A stretch of DNA of 64,000 nt. It comes from Methylomonas sp. UP202 (GTDB lineage: Bacteria; Pseudomonadota; Gammaproteobacteria; Methylococcales; Methylomonadaceae). Numbering within the stretch: position 1 is the stretch's first letter; each line of letters opens with the position of its first letter. Shown in pieces: positions 51,156 to 61,811 of this stretch. The position numbers and the translations under genes are program-made. Under the pieces are notes generated by a model. That model did no database searches and was not told where the DNA came from. It saw only the letters and a program-made list of their open reading frames with translations. The DNA is taken from the NCBI RefSeq assembly GCF_029910655.1, contig NZ_CP123897.1:4267547-4331546 (forward strand). Reading direction: 5' to 3'.

Positions 51156-51242
51156 TACGAACTTCGGCAATTCACCTAGAATTGTTATCCCAAACTCTTT
51201 TTCATATACTAACCGGCTAACATTCATATACCAGAGGCCATC

Positions 51243-52151
51243 ATGGAAAAACCTTTTATTCTGCACATGCTGACCACAGCCAAAAATTTGAGCCCATTCG
51301 ACGTCAATATGGCGATGGACGCAGGCTGGATTTCAGCAGTGCCTTATATCAACGTCGAACCGAGCGAAGTCAGAGGATTGGTTCAAGACGCGATATTTTC
51401 CCGCAGCCCGAAAGGCTTGTTGCGCACCGCGATTTTCATTGGCGGACGCGAAACCAAACAAGCAATGGACATGCTGAAAAGTGCGAAAAACTCCATGGTG
51501 CCGCCGTTTGAAGTCTCGGTATTCGCCGATCCGAGCGGCGCATTTACCACTGCCGCCGGCATGGTCGCCGCCGTCGAAAAAGAATTGGCGGACAAGTTCG
51601 ATACCACGCTGGAAGGCAAAAATGTGCTGGCGCTGGGCGGTACGGGACCGGTCGGCCAAGCCGCCGCCGTGATTGCCGCGCAAGCCGGCGCCAACGTTCG
51701 GATCATTGGCCGGCAATTGGACCGGGCCGAACGCACCGCCGAACTATGCAGCGAAGAATTCGGCGACGGCAAGATCACAATCTCGGCGGGCGCCGACGCC
51801 GATAAAGCCGAATACATGCAGACCGCCGATGTAGTGTTTGCCACAGGCGCGGCCGGCATAGAATTGCTCAGCGCGGAATTGATTGCCAAAGCCCCGCAAT
51901 TGAAAGTTGCCGCCGATGTGAACGCGGTACCCCCGGCCGGTATCGCCGGCGTCGACGCTTTCGACAACGGGAAACCGCTGGCCGGTTCTATCAGCGGCGC
52001 AGTCGGTATCGGCGCGCTGGCGATCGGCAACATCAAATACCAAGCGCAAAGCCGGTTATTGAAACGTATGTTGGAAAGCGATCAACCGTTGTTCCTGCAC
52101 TTTGAACACGCGTTCGATGTCGCGCGCGAGTTCATTAAATCGACAAACTAA
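51243..52151 (+). CDS. mtdB: NAD(P)-dependent methylene-tetrahydromethanopterin dehydrogenase
   Basis: The enzyme oxidises methylene-H4MPT in the formaldehyde oxidation pathway of methylotrophs. The 302-residue protein has MEKPFILHMLTT, an NPFDVN-like SPFDVNMAMDAG, the nucleotide motif LALGGTGPVGQAAA and ADVNAVPPAGIAGV. It is followed by a paralogue 45 bp downstream. The cofactor cannot be told from sequence alone. Confidence 0.9.
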   Translation: MEKPFILHMLTTAKNLSPFDVNMAMDAGWISAVPYINVEPSEVRGLVQDAIFSRSPKGLLRTAIFIGGRETKQAMDMLKSAKNSMVPPFEVSVFADPSGAFTTAAGMVAAVEKELADKFDTTLEGKNVLALGGTGPVGQAAAVIAAQAGANVRIIGRQLDRAERTAELCSEEFGDGKITISAGADADKAEYMQTADVVFATGAAGIELLSAELIAKAPQLKVAADVNAVPPAGIAGVDAFDNGKPLAGSISGAVGIGALAIGNIKYQAQSRLLKRMLESDQPLFLHFEHAFDVAREFIKSTN

Positions 52152-52196
52152 CAGCGCTGGTCATCATGTCCGCCTATCACCAAGGGTAAGGTAACA

Positions 52197-53102
52197 ATGC
52201 CGAAACGCAGCATACTCCACATGTTCGACCCGATGCCAAACAACAGCCCGTTTGACATCAACATGGCACTCGATGCGGGTTTTGATGTGCTAATGCCGTA
52301 CTCTAACGTCAAACTGGAAAACATCCACAACCTGACGCAGGATGTGATCTTTTCCAGAGGACCGTCCGGCGTCAAGAAAACCGCGATTTTCATCGGTGGC
52401 CGAGACATGGGCATGGCGATCGACATGCTTCAAGCGTGCAAACCGGCGATGGTGCCGCCGTTTCAGGTATCGGTGTTTGCCGACCCTAGCGGCGCATGCA
52501 CCACGGCGGCGGCCCTGGTGGCTTGTGTCGAAAAAGCCTTGAAAACCCAACACGGCAAGGAATTGAAAGATTGCAAAGCCCTGGTTTTCGGCGGCACCGG
52601 TCCGGTCGGCATTGCCACCGGCGTGTTGGCCTCAACCCACGGCGCCGAAACCGTACTGGTGGATCACTTGTCTGTGGACAGCGCTAAAGATGCCACCAAG
52701 CAGTACAATCGACGCTTCGGCGCAAAAATGACGGCTGCGGTGGCACGTAACGACGAAGAAAAGTCGGCGTTAATCGAAAGTGCCGATATCATCTTTTGTA
52801 CAGCCAAGGCCGGAATCCGGGTAGTCAGCTCCAATGTGCTGGCCAACGCCAAGCAGTTGAAAGTCGCCGGAGACGTGAACGCGGTTCCACCATCCGGTAT
52901 CGAAGGCGTTGCTCCCAACGATACTTCCGTACCACTTTCAGCTGCGGCGCAATCCGCTGGAGCGATTGGCGTCGGCGCGCTCGCGATCGGCAACATCAAA
53001 TATCAGTTGCAAAGAGAGCTATTGAAGTTGCTCTTGGAATCTGAACAACCGGTCTTTCTCGACTTCAGAGATGCGTTCGATAAAGCGCGCGGCTTGGTCT
53101 GA
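52197..53102 (+). CDS. second methylene-H4MPT dehydrogenase (MtdB/MtdC-like)
   Basis: The 301-residue protein is a paralogue of the preceding gene across its whole length: ILHMFDPMPNNSPFDINMAL, FGGTGPVGIATG and AGDVNAVPPSGIEGV align directly. The nucleotide region differs (VDHLSVDSAKDA after the Rossmann strand), suggesting a different cofactor preference or role. MtdC, an NADP-linked class known from some H4MPT bacteria, is an alternative name. Tandem retention suggests that the two are not redundant. Confidence 0.82.
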   Translation: MPKRSILHMFDPMPNNSPFDINMALDAGFDVLMPYSNVKLENIHNLTQDVIFSRGPSGVKKTAIFIGGRDMGMAIDMLQACKPAMVPPFQVSVFADPSGACTTAAALVACVEKALKTQHGKELKDCKALVFGGTGPVGIATGVLASTHGAETVLVDHLSVDSAKDATKQYNRRFGAKMTAAVARNDEEKSALIESADIIFCTAKAGIRVVSSNVLANAKQLKVAGDVNAVPPSGIEGVAPNDTSVPLSAAAQSAGAIGVGALAIGNIKYQLQRELLKLLLESEQPVFLDFRDAFDKARGLV

Positions 53103-53127
53103 CCCCGGATTCCACTAATATTGGCAA

Positions 53128-53766
53128 TCAAACGCCGTCCAAATAGTCATATTTGACGGCGAGCCTGGTCAGCTCCACATCGTTCTTGATTCCCAATTTA
53201 CCGTACAAGCGGTAGCGGTAGGTATTGATCGTCTTGTCGTTGATTTTCAATAACGCCGACATTTCCTGAATACTTTTACCGCTCAGTATCAGGCGAGCCA
53301 CCTCGGCTTCCCGAGAAGACAGTTGCAAAAAAGGTGATGGGTTGGCGCCTGGTAACAACTGAAACGCCAAATTACTGGCGACATCTTGACACAAGTAGCG
53401 CTTACCGGACGCCACCGCCTTAATCGCCGCCACCATCTCCGCTGTCGACGAGCCTTTGGAGACAAAGCCGACCACTCCCAATTTCAGCAATTGTTGAGGA
53501 ATCGGGCCATCGTTATGCACCGATACTCCAATGATTCTGATTTGCGGATTCGCTGCCAGAATACGTCGACACGCTTCAACGCCGCCCATTCCCGGCATAT
53601 TGATATCCATCAGAATCACGTCGGGCGGATCCGTCTCAACTACTTTCAGCGCCTGCTCGCCGCAATTGCAGACCGCTACAACCGCAATGTCCGTTTCCGC
53701 CGACAACAACGCCTGAATACCGCTCCTAACCAACTCATGATCATCAACCAGCAAGACTTTAATCAT
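53128..53766 (-). CDS. uvrY: response regulator of the GacA/UvrY type
   Basis: The 212-residue protein has a receiver domain with phosphorylatable Asp (VILMDINMPGMGG) and a LuxR-type helix-turn-helix (LSSREAEVARLILSGKSIQEM, then INDKTINTYRYRLYGKLG). In gammaproteobacteria GacA/UvrY drives the small RNAs that titrate CsrA, and csrA is also in this window. No uvrC gene follows. Confidence 0.88.
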   Translation of the reverse strand: MIKVLLVDDHELVRSGIQALLSAETDIAVVAVCNCGEQALKVVETDPPDVILMDINMPGMGGVEACRRILAANPQIRIIGVSVHNDGPIPQQLLKLGVVGFVSKGSSTAEMVAAIKAVASGKRYLCQDVASNLAFQLLPGANPSPFLQLSSREAEVARLILSGKSIQEMSALLKINDKTINTYRYRLYGKLGIKNDVELTRLAVKYDYLDGV

Positions 53767-53936
53767 TTTTCCCTTTCGTTCCCGGTGAGATTTTTTATTT
53801 TTTCAAGTTTCCCAAATTTCGGCGGTCGCGGCAATGCCAAGCCCCCTTACAGTGATCGCGAAATCGGCGAACCTTGTCGTCGTTCGCCAATTTAAACGTT
53901 AAAATAGACGATTTGTTAATTACTTCGAAGGCCGCC

Positions 53937-55688
53937 ATGCGTACTAGCCAATTTCCCCTCAGCACCGTTAAAGAAACACCGGCCGACGCCGAAATTGCCA
54001 GCCACAAACTGATGATCCGGGCAGGATTAATTCGTAAACTGGCGGCGGGCATTTATACATGGCTGCCGTTGGGCCTGCGCATTTTACGCAAGGTTGAACA
54101 AATTACCCGCGAGGAAATGAATAAATCCGGCGCGCTGGAGGTACTGATGCCGGCGTTGCAACCTGCGGAACTTTGGCAGGAAACCGGTCGCTGGGAAAAA
54201 TACGGCCCGGAATTGGCGCGGATGAAAGACCGCCACGACCGGGATTTCTGCCTGGGCCCGACGCACGAGGAGATTATCACCGATCTGGCCCGCCACGAGT
54301 TGAAAAGCTACAAACAACTGCCGGTGACCTACTATCAAATCCAAACCAAATTTCGCGACGAAATCCGTCCGCGTTTCGGCGTGATGCGGTCCCGGGAATT
54401 CGTCATGAAGGACGCCTATTCCTTCCACCTGGATCAAACGTCCTTGCAGCAGACCTACGACGTGATGTATCAAACCTATACCAATATCTTCAACCGATTC
54501 GGCCTGAAATTCCGGGCCGTCATGGCCGATTCCGGCGCGATCGGCGGGGCGGTTTCTCACGAATTCCACGTGCTAGCCGATTCCGGCGAGGATGCGATTG
54601 CCTTTTCGACCGAAAGCGAATACGCGGCGAATGTCGAAAAGGCCGAAACGATAAGACCCGCGCTGAACAGACCCGCACCCGAAAAAACATTCGAAAAAAC
54701 GGCCACCCCCGGCAAGAAAACCATTGCCGAGGTCAGCGAGTTTCTGAGCGTGTCGCCGGAAAAGATCCTGAAAACATTGGTCGTAACTCATAAAGGTAAC
54801 GAGTTGTTCGGCAATCCCAAAGACTTCCACTATTTAGTCTTGTTGCGCGGCGACCACGAACTGAACGAAATCAAATTGAACAAAATCATCGGCGCCTTCG
54901 ACTTCGCCACCGATACCGTAATCGAAACCCATCTAGGCTGCCGGCCTGGGTATATCGGCCCGATTACCGAAGGTCACAAACTGTTTCCTGGGCCTATAAC
55001 CGCCATCATTGCAGATTTCGCCGTCGAAAACCTTAGCGACTTCGTCTGCGGCGCAAACGAAGTCGGATTCCATTACACCGGCGTCAACTGGGAGCGCGAC
55101 CGACCATTGAGCGGCATCGAATTCCACGACATTCGCCAAGTCGTCGACGGCGATCCCAGTCCGGACGGCAAGGGAACGCTGACCATAGCCCGGGGCATAG
55201 AAGTCGGCCACATCTTCCAGCTTGGCGGCAAATACAGCGAAGCCATGCAAGCCGCCGTGGTCAACGAAGCCGGCAAGAACCAAACGATGATAATGGGTTG
55301 CTACGGCATCGGAGTATCTCGGGTAGTCGCCGCCGCCATCGAGCAAGGCCACGACGAGCGCGGTATTATCTGGCCCAAGGAATTGGCGCCGTTTCAGGTC
55401 GCGATCTGTCCGATGAATATGTATAAATCCGACCGATTGCGCGATACCGTCGAACAAATCTACCAAGACTTGCTTGCGGCCGGCATCGAAGTCTTGTTGG
55501 ACGACAGAAAAGTACGAGCCGGTTTCATGTTCTCGGACATGGAATTGATCGGTATTCCGCACCGTGTCGTCATCGGCGACCGCAGCCTGGATAGCGGCAG
55601 CGTCGAGTACCAAGGCCGAGGGGAAGCCGCGAGCCAGGATGTGGCGATGCGGGACCTCGTCGACTTTATCAAAGCCAAGCTGGCCTGA
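53937..55688 (+). CDS. proS: prolyl-tRNA synthetase
   Basis: The 583-residue class II synthetase starts at ATG 53937 ([15 protein letters not shown]). It has motif 2 ([20 protein letters not shown]), [13 protein letters not shown], the YbaK-like editing insertion in the middle (residues about 225-400, with [13 protein letters not shown]) and [13 protein letters not shown]. An intrinsic terminator follows. Confidence 0.96.
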   Translation: MRTSQFPLSTVKETPADAEIASHKLMIRAGLIRKLAAGIYTWLPLGLRILRKVEQITREEMNKSGALEVLMPALQPAELWQETGRWEKYGPELARMKDRHDRDFCLGPTHEEIITDLARHELKSYKQLPVTYYQIQTKFRDEIRPRFGVMRSREFVMKDAYSFHLDQTSLQQTYDVMYQTYTNIFNRFGLKFRAVMADSGAIGGAVSHEFHVLADSGEDAIAFSTESEYAANVEKAETIRPALNRPAPEKTFEKTATPGKKTIAEVSEFLSVSPEKILKTLVVTHKGNELFGNPKDFHYLVLLRGDHELNEIKLNKIIGAFDFATDTVIETHLGCRPGYIGPITEGHKLFPGPITAIIADFAVENLSDFVCGANEVGFHYTGVNWERDRPLSGIEFHDIRQVVDGDPSPDGKGTLTIARGIEVGHIFQLGGKYSEAMQAAVVNEAGKNQTMIMGCYGIGVSRVVAAAIEQGHDERGIIWPKELAPFQVAICPMNMYKSDRLRDTVEQIYQDLLAAGIEVLLDDRKVRAGFMFSDMELIGIPHRVVIGDRSLDSGSVEYQGRGEAASQDVAMRDLVDFIKAKLA

Positions 55689-55695
55689 GTCCTAC

Positions 55696-55722
55696 AAAAA
55701 AGGGCGCCGTCGCGCCCTTTTT
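55696..55722 (+). terminator. intrinsic terminator of proS
   Basis: AAAAAA then GGGCGC-cgtc-GCGCCC (55702-55717) followed by TTTTT. It can work in both directions and separates proS from rubredoxin. Confidence 0.85.
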
Positions 55723-55768
55723 CGGTGCCGACCGCCGCAAATACCACGGCGGTCCAATTGCTGAACCG

Positions 55769-55939
55769 CTATTTCATCAGCGTAAACATTACTTTGATCG
55801 CGCCGCATTTCGGACAACCCCAATCGTCCGGCACATCTTCCCAAAGGGTTCCCGGTGCAATGCCGCTTTTTGGATCACCCAGTTTTTCGTCGTAAATGTG
55901 GCCGCAAGTTTTACACTTGTACCTTCTAAACTCTGCCAT
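55769..55939 (-). CDS. rubredoxin
   Basis: The 56-residue protein starts at 55939 ([18 protein letters not shown]) and has both CxxCG motifs: CKTCGHIYD and [10 protein letters not shown]. The middle [15 protein letters not shown] is typical. It carries a single iron and transfers electrons, often in oxygen or peroxide defence or alkane hydroxylation. It stands alone, downstream of and convergent with proS. Confidence 0.94.
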   Translation of the reverse strand: MAEFRRYKCKTCGHIYDEKLGDPKSGIAPGTLWEDVPDDWGCPKCGAIKVMFTLMK

Positions 55940-56202
55940 AAGTAAGTCCTCGTCTGTTTACGGTTATTCAAGCTTGGACATTCTAGCCCAAGCGACCGGC
56001 CGAAAAAACCTCGAAAACAACCCGGTTAAAACGCCACAAAACTCACTCAGCTTCCTAGCTAACTTCACACAAATTTTCGTGATGGTTTTTCTATCTCGAA
56101 CTGTAAAACATATTTCCTTGGTCTTAGAACTGTAATTTGCATTGATTCACAAAAAGCGTTATAAAAATCCGGGGGGACATTAATTTTAAACAGAGGTACT
56201 AG

Positions 56203-57021
56203 ATGAAAACGTTCAAACACACCATCCTCGTCACCGGACTCCTGATGACATCCCCGCTCGCCTTTGCTAACTCATGGGTAGGGACAGCCGATTACTCCCA
56301 GGCTGTCGGTAGCGACGGATTCGAAGATACTGTAGCTCAGTTCGACACCTATGATTTTGGCTTGGGAGTAGCCTTGGTTAAGTTTTCTCCTACATCCGCA
56401 ACAACCGGTACCATGCAAGGCTGGTATCAATCAGCGGTTGTTTCGCACTCATTCGATTTTGGAACAGTCGCGGCGCCTAATCTTAATTCCACTGGTTCGG
56501 GATCGGGTTACGAATTGACCGCCATTGCGACGTTTTCAGGGAGCTACGTCAATAATGGCAGTACCCAAACGTTTACTATAGACACTGGTAACGTCGGCCT
56601 TTATTTCGACACAAGTCCAGATTTTAATTTCACCACGGACTCTGGGTTCAGCAACGGGTCGGCTATCCTTTACGGTAGTATTGCGAGTGGCGAAGGAAGC
56701 GTCAAAATTACCGGCAACAATTCTGGCTCAGGATACCAGGACATGAGTCTTTCCTTTACAGGCGGACTTAACGGTTACGACCACAATGTGTATTCTCCAG
56801 ACACCATAGCCGGGGGCGATGCAATCTTTACTATCAAAACCAAAGGCGTGTCTATCTTGACATCGATCAACAGTGTACAAGGCGAAAGCAAAGTTGGTGG
56901 GGCGTTATTTGCCTCAGACGGCAACCTACAGCTTACCGCCGTTCCAGTTCCAGCCGCAGTCTGGATGTTCGGTACCGGCTTGCTGGCTCTAATGGCCGGC
57001 GGCAAACGCAAACTCGCTTAA
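56203..57021 (+). CDS. exported protein with PEP-CTERM-like anchor (1)
   Basis: The 272-residue protein has a signal peptide (ILVTGLLMTSPLAFA) and a C-terminal VPVPAAVWMFGTGLLALM followed by a basic tail, the variant PEP-CTERM signal of gammaproteobacteria. The body is rich in Gly, Ser and Thr, beta-type, with no catalytic motif. It should be processed by an exosortase and sent to the surface or matrix. Two more proteins with this end are at the right of the window. Confidence 0.82.
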   Translation: MKTFKHTILVTGLLMTSPLAFANSWVGTADYSQAVGSDGFEDTVAQFDTYDFGLGVALVKFSPTSATTGTMQGWYQSAVVSHSFDFGTVAAPNLNSTGSGSGYELTAIATFSGSYVNNGSTQTFTIDTGNVGLYFDTSPDFNFTTDSGFSNGSAILYGSIASGEGSVKITGNNSGSGYQDMSLSFTGGLNGYDHNVYSPDTIAGGDAIFTIKTKGVSILTSINSVQGESKVGGALFASDGNLQLTAVPVPAAVWMFGTGLLALMAGGKRKLA

Positions 57022-57054
57022 TCCGCAAAACCAAAACCGCCGCCAGTTTCCACA

Positions 57055-58080
57055 TTAGGCGGCGGTTCCGGTTCTTAAAGGCTTTACCCAGAGCCGGCAA
57101 ATTTCGAATAACCCTTCCCACTCGTCGCCAGTGACTTGGCCTTTGACGCGGGCGTCGGTTGCCGCGCAAGCCAACAGAATGGCTCGCAATTCGGCCGGTT
57201 TGATTCGAACCATGGCCTCTTGAACGCCTTGCTTACGTTTGTCCCAAACCTGGTATTTTTTGAAGGTCGCCTCGGACAATCCACCGACCTTGGCTTCGCT
57301 GTGAAGATGCCAAAGCAATCTCGCTTCGCGGCTAATCGCCCACAACACCACGGGAGCCGCGACGCCCTCCGCGCGCAATGCCTGCAATATTCTGACCGCG
57401 CGATTCAGCTTGCCCGCCGATAGCGCCTCGACCAACTTAAAGACATCGAAGCGCGAGCTGTCGGCGACATCGCCCTCGATTGCCGCTTTGTCTATCGTGA
57501 CAGCCCCATGCAGTATGAAGAGTTTTTCGATTTCCTGAGCCGCCGCCAACAGGTTGCCCTCTACCCTGGACGCCAATAGTCTAACGGCCTCGCTGCTCAG
57601 ATGCATCCCTCTGCGTTCGGCCCGACGTTGCAACCATTGCAAAAACTCTTGACCTTGCAGCGGCCAAACCTGCACCACGACGCCGATGTTTTCTAGGGCC
57701 TGAAACCACTGCGACTTCGATGAAGCCGCTTCCAGTTTCCCGGCGCTAATCAGTAAAATCGTATCGTCGGGGCGCTTCTTGCAATACTCGACCAAAACCT
57801 TGCCGCCCTCGATACCCGGCTTGGCGGACGGCAATCGCAAATCAATCAGTTTCTTGTCGGAGAATATCGACAGGGATTCCGCTTCGGCCATCAAAAGCGG
57901 CCACTCGTTACCGGTTTCCACCGACACCACTTCGCGAGTCGTATAGCCCGCCCGCCGAGCGGCGGCGCGGACCTCGTCGGCCGCCTCGCCCACCTGCAAC
58001 GGCTCGTCGCCGCCGACCCAATAAACCGGCGCCAGATTTTTTTGCAATGCGCCGGCAAGCTGATCGACCTTCAAGCGCAT
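57055..58080 (-). CDS. holA: DNA polymerase III subunit delta
   Basis: The 341-residue clamp-loader subunit starts MRLKVDQLAGALQKNLAPVYWVGGDEPL and has the expected AAA-like fold without Walker motifs (LLASRVEGNLLAAAQEIEKL, WAISREARLL). It is third in the leuS-lptE-holA operon, 2 bp after lptE, the same order as in E. coli. Confidence 0.94.
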   Translation of the reverse strand: MRLKVDQLAGALQKNLAPVYWVGGDEPLQVGEAADEVRAAARRAGYTTREVVSVETGNEWPLLMAEAESLSIFSDKKLIDLRLPSAKPGIEGGKVLVEYCKKRPDDTILLISAGKLEAASSKSQWFQALENIGVVVQVWPLQGQEFLQWLQRRAERRGMHLSSEAVRLLASRVEGNLLAAAQEIEKLFILHGAVTIDKAAIEGDVADSSRFDVFKLVEALSAGKLNRAVRILQALRAEGVAAPVVLWAISREARLLWHLHSEAKVGGLSEATFKKYQVWDKRKQGVQEAMVRIKPAELRAILLACAATDARVKGQVTGDEWEGLFEICRLWVKPLRTGTAA

Positions 58081-58082
58081 CG

Positions 58083-58592
58083 CTATTTTTTCTGATTGTC
58101 GACGGCTATCCTGGCCCTAGCCAACAACATACGGGCGACTTGCTTGTACATCTCGGAGCGGATCAATTGTTCCTCGTTGGTCTTCGCCAAGATCGCGGTT
58201 TGGTCGTTGAAAAACTCGCGACTCATCTCGATGGTCTGCTCTTCCATCAACGGCTTTTCCTGGTTGTCATACATCTGGAAGCGCAAATAATACTCCAGCT
58301 CCGACTCGTTGGATTTACCGGTCGAGCCGATAGACAGAGTCCGGCGGCGCATGTCTTCCTTCAGTACCTTAACCACGACGCCCGCATCGTTCGGCGAACC
58401 CACAACCTTGCCTTTAGACGCGCGCACGATGGACTGCATCTGGGTTTGCAACTGCGACGACGCACCGAAGATGTAAACGTTCTTCATCGCTTCCGGCATA
58501 TCGACCGAGCCACGTAAATGATAACCGCAGCCGGTCATACCCGCCGAGATCAGAAGAATGCCGGCCAACAGCCGAAAGCTGAACTTAAACAA
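58083..58592 (-). CDS. lptE: LPS-assembly lipoprotein LptE
   Basis: The 169-residue protein has a lipoprotein signal ([17 protein letters not shown]; lipobox GMTGC). LptE plugs LptD and helps insert LPS into the outer membrane. Its start overlaps leuS by 8 bp. The conserved operon position supports the call. Confidence 0.92.
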   Translation of the reverse strand: MFKFSFRLLAGILLISAGMTGCGYHLRGSVDMPEAMKNVYIFGASSQLQTQMQSIVRASKGKVVGSPNDAGVVVKVLKEDMRRRTLSIGSTGKSNESELEYYLRFQMYDNQEKPLMEEQTIEMSREFFNDQTAILAKTNEEQLIRSEMYKQVARMLLARARIAVDNQKK

Positions 58593-61173
58593 CGATATTC
58601 ACCAATTTACCGGGCACAACGATCAGCTTTTTGATCGGTTTACCCTCCAAAAAGCGTTGCACGTTGGCATCCGCCAAAGCCAGCACCTCGACTTGCTCTT
58701 TAGTCGCCGCAGCCGCTACCGACAATTTGCCGCGCAGCTTGCCGTTGACCTGCACCACCATCTCGACGCTGTCCTGCACCAATGCCGATTCGTCGATGTC
58801 CGGCCAAGAAGCGACGACGATGTCGCTATCGCGGCCTAATTCGTTCCAAAGCTGTTGTGCCGCGTGAGGAATGATCGGCGCCAGCATCAACACGATCGCT
58901 TCCAATACTTCCTGACGCACCGCCCGACCGTTAACGCTGTCATCCTCGAATTTGTTCAGCGCATTGAGTAGCTCCATGTTCGCGGCAATCGCGGTGTTGA
59001 AGGTGTGGCGGCGCGCCATGTCGTCGCCGACTTTTTGTAAAGCCTGATGCAACTGACGGCGCAGGGCTTTTTGATCGTCGTTTAGCGCGGCTTTGTCTAG
59101 GGCGATCGAAGGCAAGCCGGCTTCGACGTGCAGATACACTTGTCGCCACAAACGCTTCAGGAAGCGAAACGCGCCTTCGACGCCGGCGTCGTTCCATTCC
59201 AAGGATTGGTCCGGCGGCGATGTAAACATCGTATACAAGCGTACCGTATCGGCGCCGTATTTGTCGATCAACACCTGCGGATCGACCCCGTTGTTCTTGG
59301 ACTTGGACATCTTCTCGATCGCGCCGACCGTGACCGGCGAACCGTCTTCCAGCAATTTGGCGCCGACGATTTTGCCTTTGGCGTCGCGCTCGACTTCGAT
59401 TTGGGTCAAGTTGAAATACTTTTTATGGCCGTGTTCGTCGTGCTGATAAAAGGTCTCGGCGACAACCATGCCTTGGGTCAGCAGGTTTTTGAACGGCTCG
59501 TCGCAGACGATCAAACCTTCATCGCGCAGCAATTTGGTGTAGAAGCGCGCATAAAGCAAATGCAAGATTGCGTGCTCGATGCCGCCGATATAATGATCGA
59601 CCGGCAACCAGTAGTTGGCCCGTTGATCCAGCATCGCGGTATCGCAGTCTTGACTGGCGTAGCGGGCGAAGTACCAGGACGACTCCATGAAGGTATCGAA
59701 GGTATCGGTCTCGCGCCGCGCCGGTTTGCCGCATTTCGGGCAATCGGCATGCGGAAAGGTCGGATGCGCGGCCAGCGGCGATTGCGAGCCGTCCAGCACC
59801 ACGTCGCGCGGCAAGGTCACCGGCAATTGCTCGTCGGGCACGGGCACGGTACCGCAGTCGTCGCAATAAATCACCGGAATCGGCGCGCCCCAGTAACGTT
59901 GGCGGGATACGCCCCAGTCGCGCAATCTGAAGTTGGTTTTACGCTCGCCTTTGTCGAGGCCTGCCAGTTTGGCGGCGATGGCGTCGAAAGCTTGTTTGAA
60001 ATCCAGGCCGTCGAATTCGCCGGAGTTTTTCAAGACGCCTTTGTCGGTAAAAGCTTTGTCGGCCACGCTGTCGTCACTACCGTCGGCGGACGCGATGACT
60101 TCCTTGATCGCAATACCGTATTTCTTGGCAAACTCGTAGTCGCGCTGGTCATGAGCCGGCACCGACATTACCGCGCCGGTGCCGTAAGTCATCAACACGA
60201 AGTTGGCGATCCACACCGGCACCGATTCGCCGGTCAGCGGATGAATGGCTTGGAAGCCTGAATCGACGCCGCGTTTTTCCATGGTTTCCATCGCGGCTTC
60301 CGAGGTTTCCATCTGCTTGCAGGATTCCAGAAACTCTTTTACCTTGTCATTGCTTTCGGCGGCTTTCAGCGCGACCGGATGTTCGGCCGCGACGGCGACG
60401 TAAGTCACGCCCATCACGGTATCGGGACGGGTGGTGTAAATTCGAATCGGCGACTCGAAACCTTCCACGGCAAAATCCATCTCCACGCCTTCGGAACGGC
60501 CTATCCAGTTGGCCTGCATCGTCCGCACCTGTTCGGGCCAGCCCGGCAATTTTTGCAAGTCGTCGAGCAGCTCCTGGGCGTAAGCGGTGATTTTCAAGAA
60601 CCACTGCGAGATTTCCTTCTTCTCGACCGGCGTGTCGCAACGCCAACAGCAACCGTCGATGACTTGCTCGTTGGCGAGTACGGTTTGATCGTGCGGGCAC
60701 CAGTTAACCGGCGCGGTTTTCTTATAAACCAGATCTTTTTCCAGCAAACGGATGAAGAACCACTGCTCCCAACGGTAATAGTCCGGATCGCAAGTCGCCA
60801 GCTCGCGGCTCCAGTCGTAACCGAAGCCCAGACGCTTGAGCTGGTCGCGCATGTAATCGATGTTGGAATAAGTCCAGTCGGCCGGATGTACCTTGTTCTG
60901 CATCGCGGCGTTTTCCGCCGGCAAGCCGAAGGCGTCCCAGCCCATCGGTTGCAACACATGTTTGCCTTGCATGCGCTGAAAGCGGCTGATGACATCGCCT
61001 ATCGTATAGTTGCGAACGTGGCCCATGTGCAGCTTGCCGCTGGGATAGGGAAACATCGACAGACAGTAATACTTTTCCTTGCCGGTGTTCTCGACAGCCG
61101 TAAAAACCCCGGATTTTTCCCACTCGGCTTGGACTTTTTGTTCGATGGCCGTGGGGTTGTAATGCTCTTCCAT
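58585..61173 (-). CDS. leuS: leucyl-tRNA synthetase
   Basis: The 862-residue class I synthetase has the HIGH motif as [12 protein letters not shown], a CP1 editing domain ([20 protein letters not shown]), a zinc-binding stretch ([16 protein letters not shown]), and [12 protein letters not shown]. The length is normal. It is the first gene of leuS-lptE-holA. Confidence 0.97.
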   Translation of the reverse strand: MEEHYNPTAIEQKVQAEWEKSGVFTAVENTGKEKYYCLSMFPYPSGKLHMGHVRNYTIGDVISRFQRMQGKHVLQPMGWDAFGLPAENAAMQNKVHPADWTYSNIDYMRDQLKRLGFGYDWSRELATCDPDYYRWEQWFFIRLLEKDLVYKKTAPVNWCPHDQTVLANEQVIDGCCWRCDTPVEKKEISQWFLKITAYAQELLDDLQKLPGWPEQVRTMQANWIGRSEGVEMDFAVEGFESPIRIYTTRPDTVMGVTYVAVAAEHPVALKAAESNDKVKEFLESCKQMETSEAAMETMEKRGVDSGFQAIHPLTGESVPVWIANFVLMTYGTGAVMSVPAHDQRDYEFAKKYGIAIKEVIASADGSDDSVADKAFTDKGVLKNSGEFDGLDFKQAFDAIAAKLAGLDKGERKTNFRLRDWGVSRQRYWGAPIPVIYCDDCGTVPVPDEQLPVTLPRDVVLDGSQSPLAAHPTFPHADCPKCGKPARRETDTFDTFMESSWYFARYASQDCDTAMLDQRANYWLPVDHYIGGIEHAILHLLYARFYTKLLRDEGLIVCDEPFKNLLTQGMVVAETFYQHDEHGHKKYFNLTQIEVERDAKGKIVGAKLLEDGSPVTVGAIEKMSKSKNNGVDPQVLIDKYGADTVRLYTMFTSPPDQSLEWNDAGVEGAFRFLKRLWRQVYLHVEAGLPSIALDKAALNDDQKALRRQLHQALQKVGDDMARRHTFNTAIAANMELLNALNKFEDDSVNGRAVRQEVLEAIVLMLAPIIPHAAQQLWNELGRDSDIVVASWPDIDESALVQDSVEMVVQVNGKLRGKLSVAAAATKEQVEVLALADANVQRFLEGKPIKKLIVVPGKLVNIVV

Positions 61174-61264
61174 CCTGTTCGTCTTATGCTATAAAAAGGC
61201 GCTAGAATACCTTAGAGGCGGGTAAATCCAAAGCCTCAAATCACTATAACAACCGGGAGCAACC

Positions 61265-61753
61265 ATGGGCGAAAGCAAACTGACCAAAGCGTACGACGAT
61301 CTGATGGGCCATCTCTACGAAGCAATGGACGATACCCTGCATACGGTCGCCGACGCATTGGAAATCGCCAAGGAAAAAACCAGCGAACTGGGCGGCCATA
61401 CCCAAGAGGAAATCAATAAAATCGCCGATTACGTGATGCGCGACGTCGAACACGTCGCCGCCTCGCCGCAACGGGAAGACCGAAACGACTCATGGTCGGA
61501 GTGGCTAAAGTTCGACCTCGAGCTGATCGAAAACTTCGCGCTCGACGCCTTTATGAGTATCGCCGACAAAACCCGCGTCAAACTGGCGGCGCTGGAAATG
61601 GAAGCCAAGCAGTACCACCCCTATCAAAGCGGCGACGTCACCGGCCCCGGCACCTTCGTCTGCGATGCCTGCGGCAAGCAAATCGCCTTCAAATCGACCA
61701 GCGTGCTGCCCGATTGTCCCGAGTGCAAGGGCACCCGGTTCTCACGCTGTTGA
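61265..61753 (+). CDS. zinc-ribbon DUF1451 protein (YbeL-like)
   Basis: The 162-residue protein has a coiled-coil N-terminal half (YDDLMGHLYEAMDDTLHTVAD) and a C-terminal zinc ribbon (CDACGK...CPECKG). In E. coli ybeL is next to the leuS-lptE-holA operon, as here (divergent). GGGAGCAACC precedes the ATG. The function is unknown. Confidence 0.88.
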   Translation: MGESKLTKAYDDLMGHLYEAMDDTLHTVADALEIAKEKTSELGGHTQEEINKIADYVMRDVEHVAASPQREDRNDSWSEWLKFDLELIENFALDAFMSIADKTRVKLAALEMEAKQYHPYQSGDVTGPGTFVCDACGKQIAFKSTSVLPDCPECKGTRFSRC

Positions 61754-61811
61754 TATTACAAGCGTTAACCTTATAATGCGGGCTTTTATTTGCTAACTGT
61801 CGAGGGTAATC

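Noticed and set aside
55789..55971. 60-codon minus-strand ORF over the rubredoxin gene
   Set aside because: It is a shadow. The frame ending at 55769 gives a complete rubredoxin with both CxxCG motifs.
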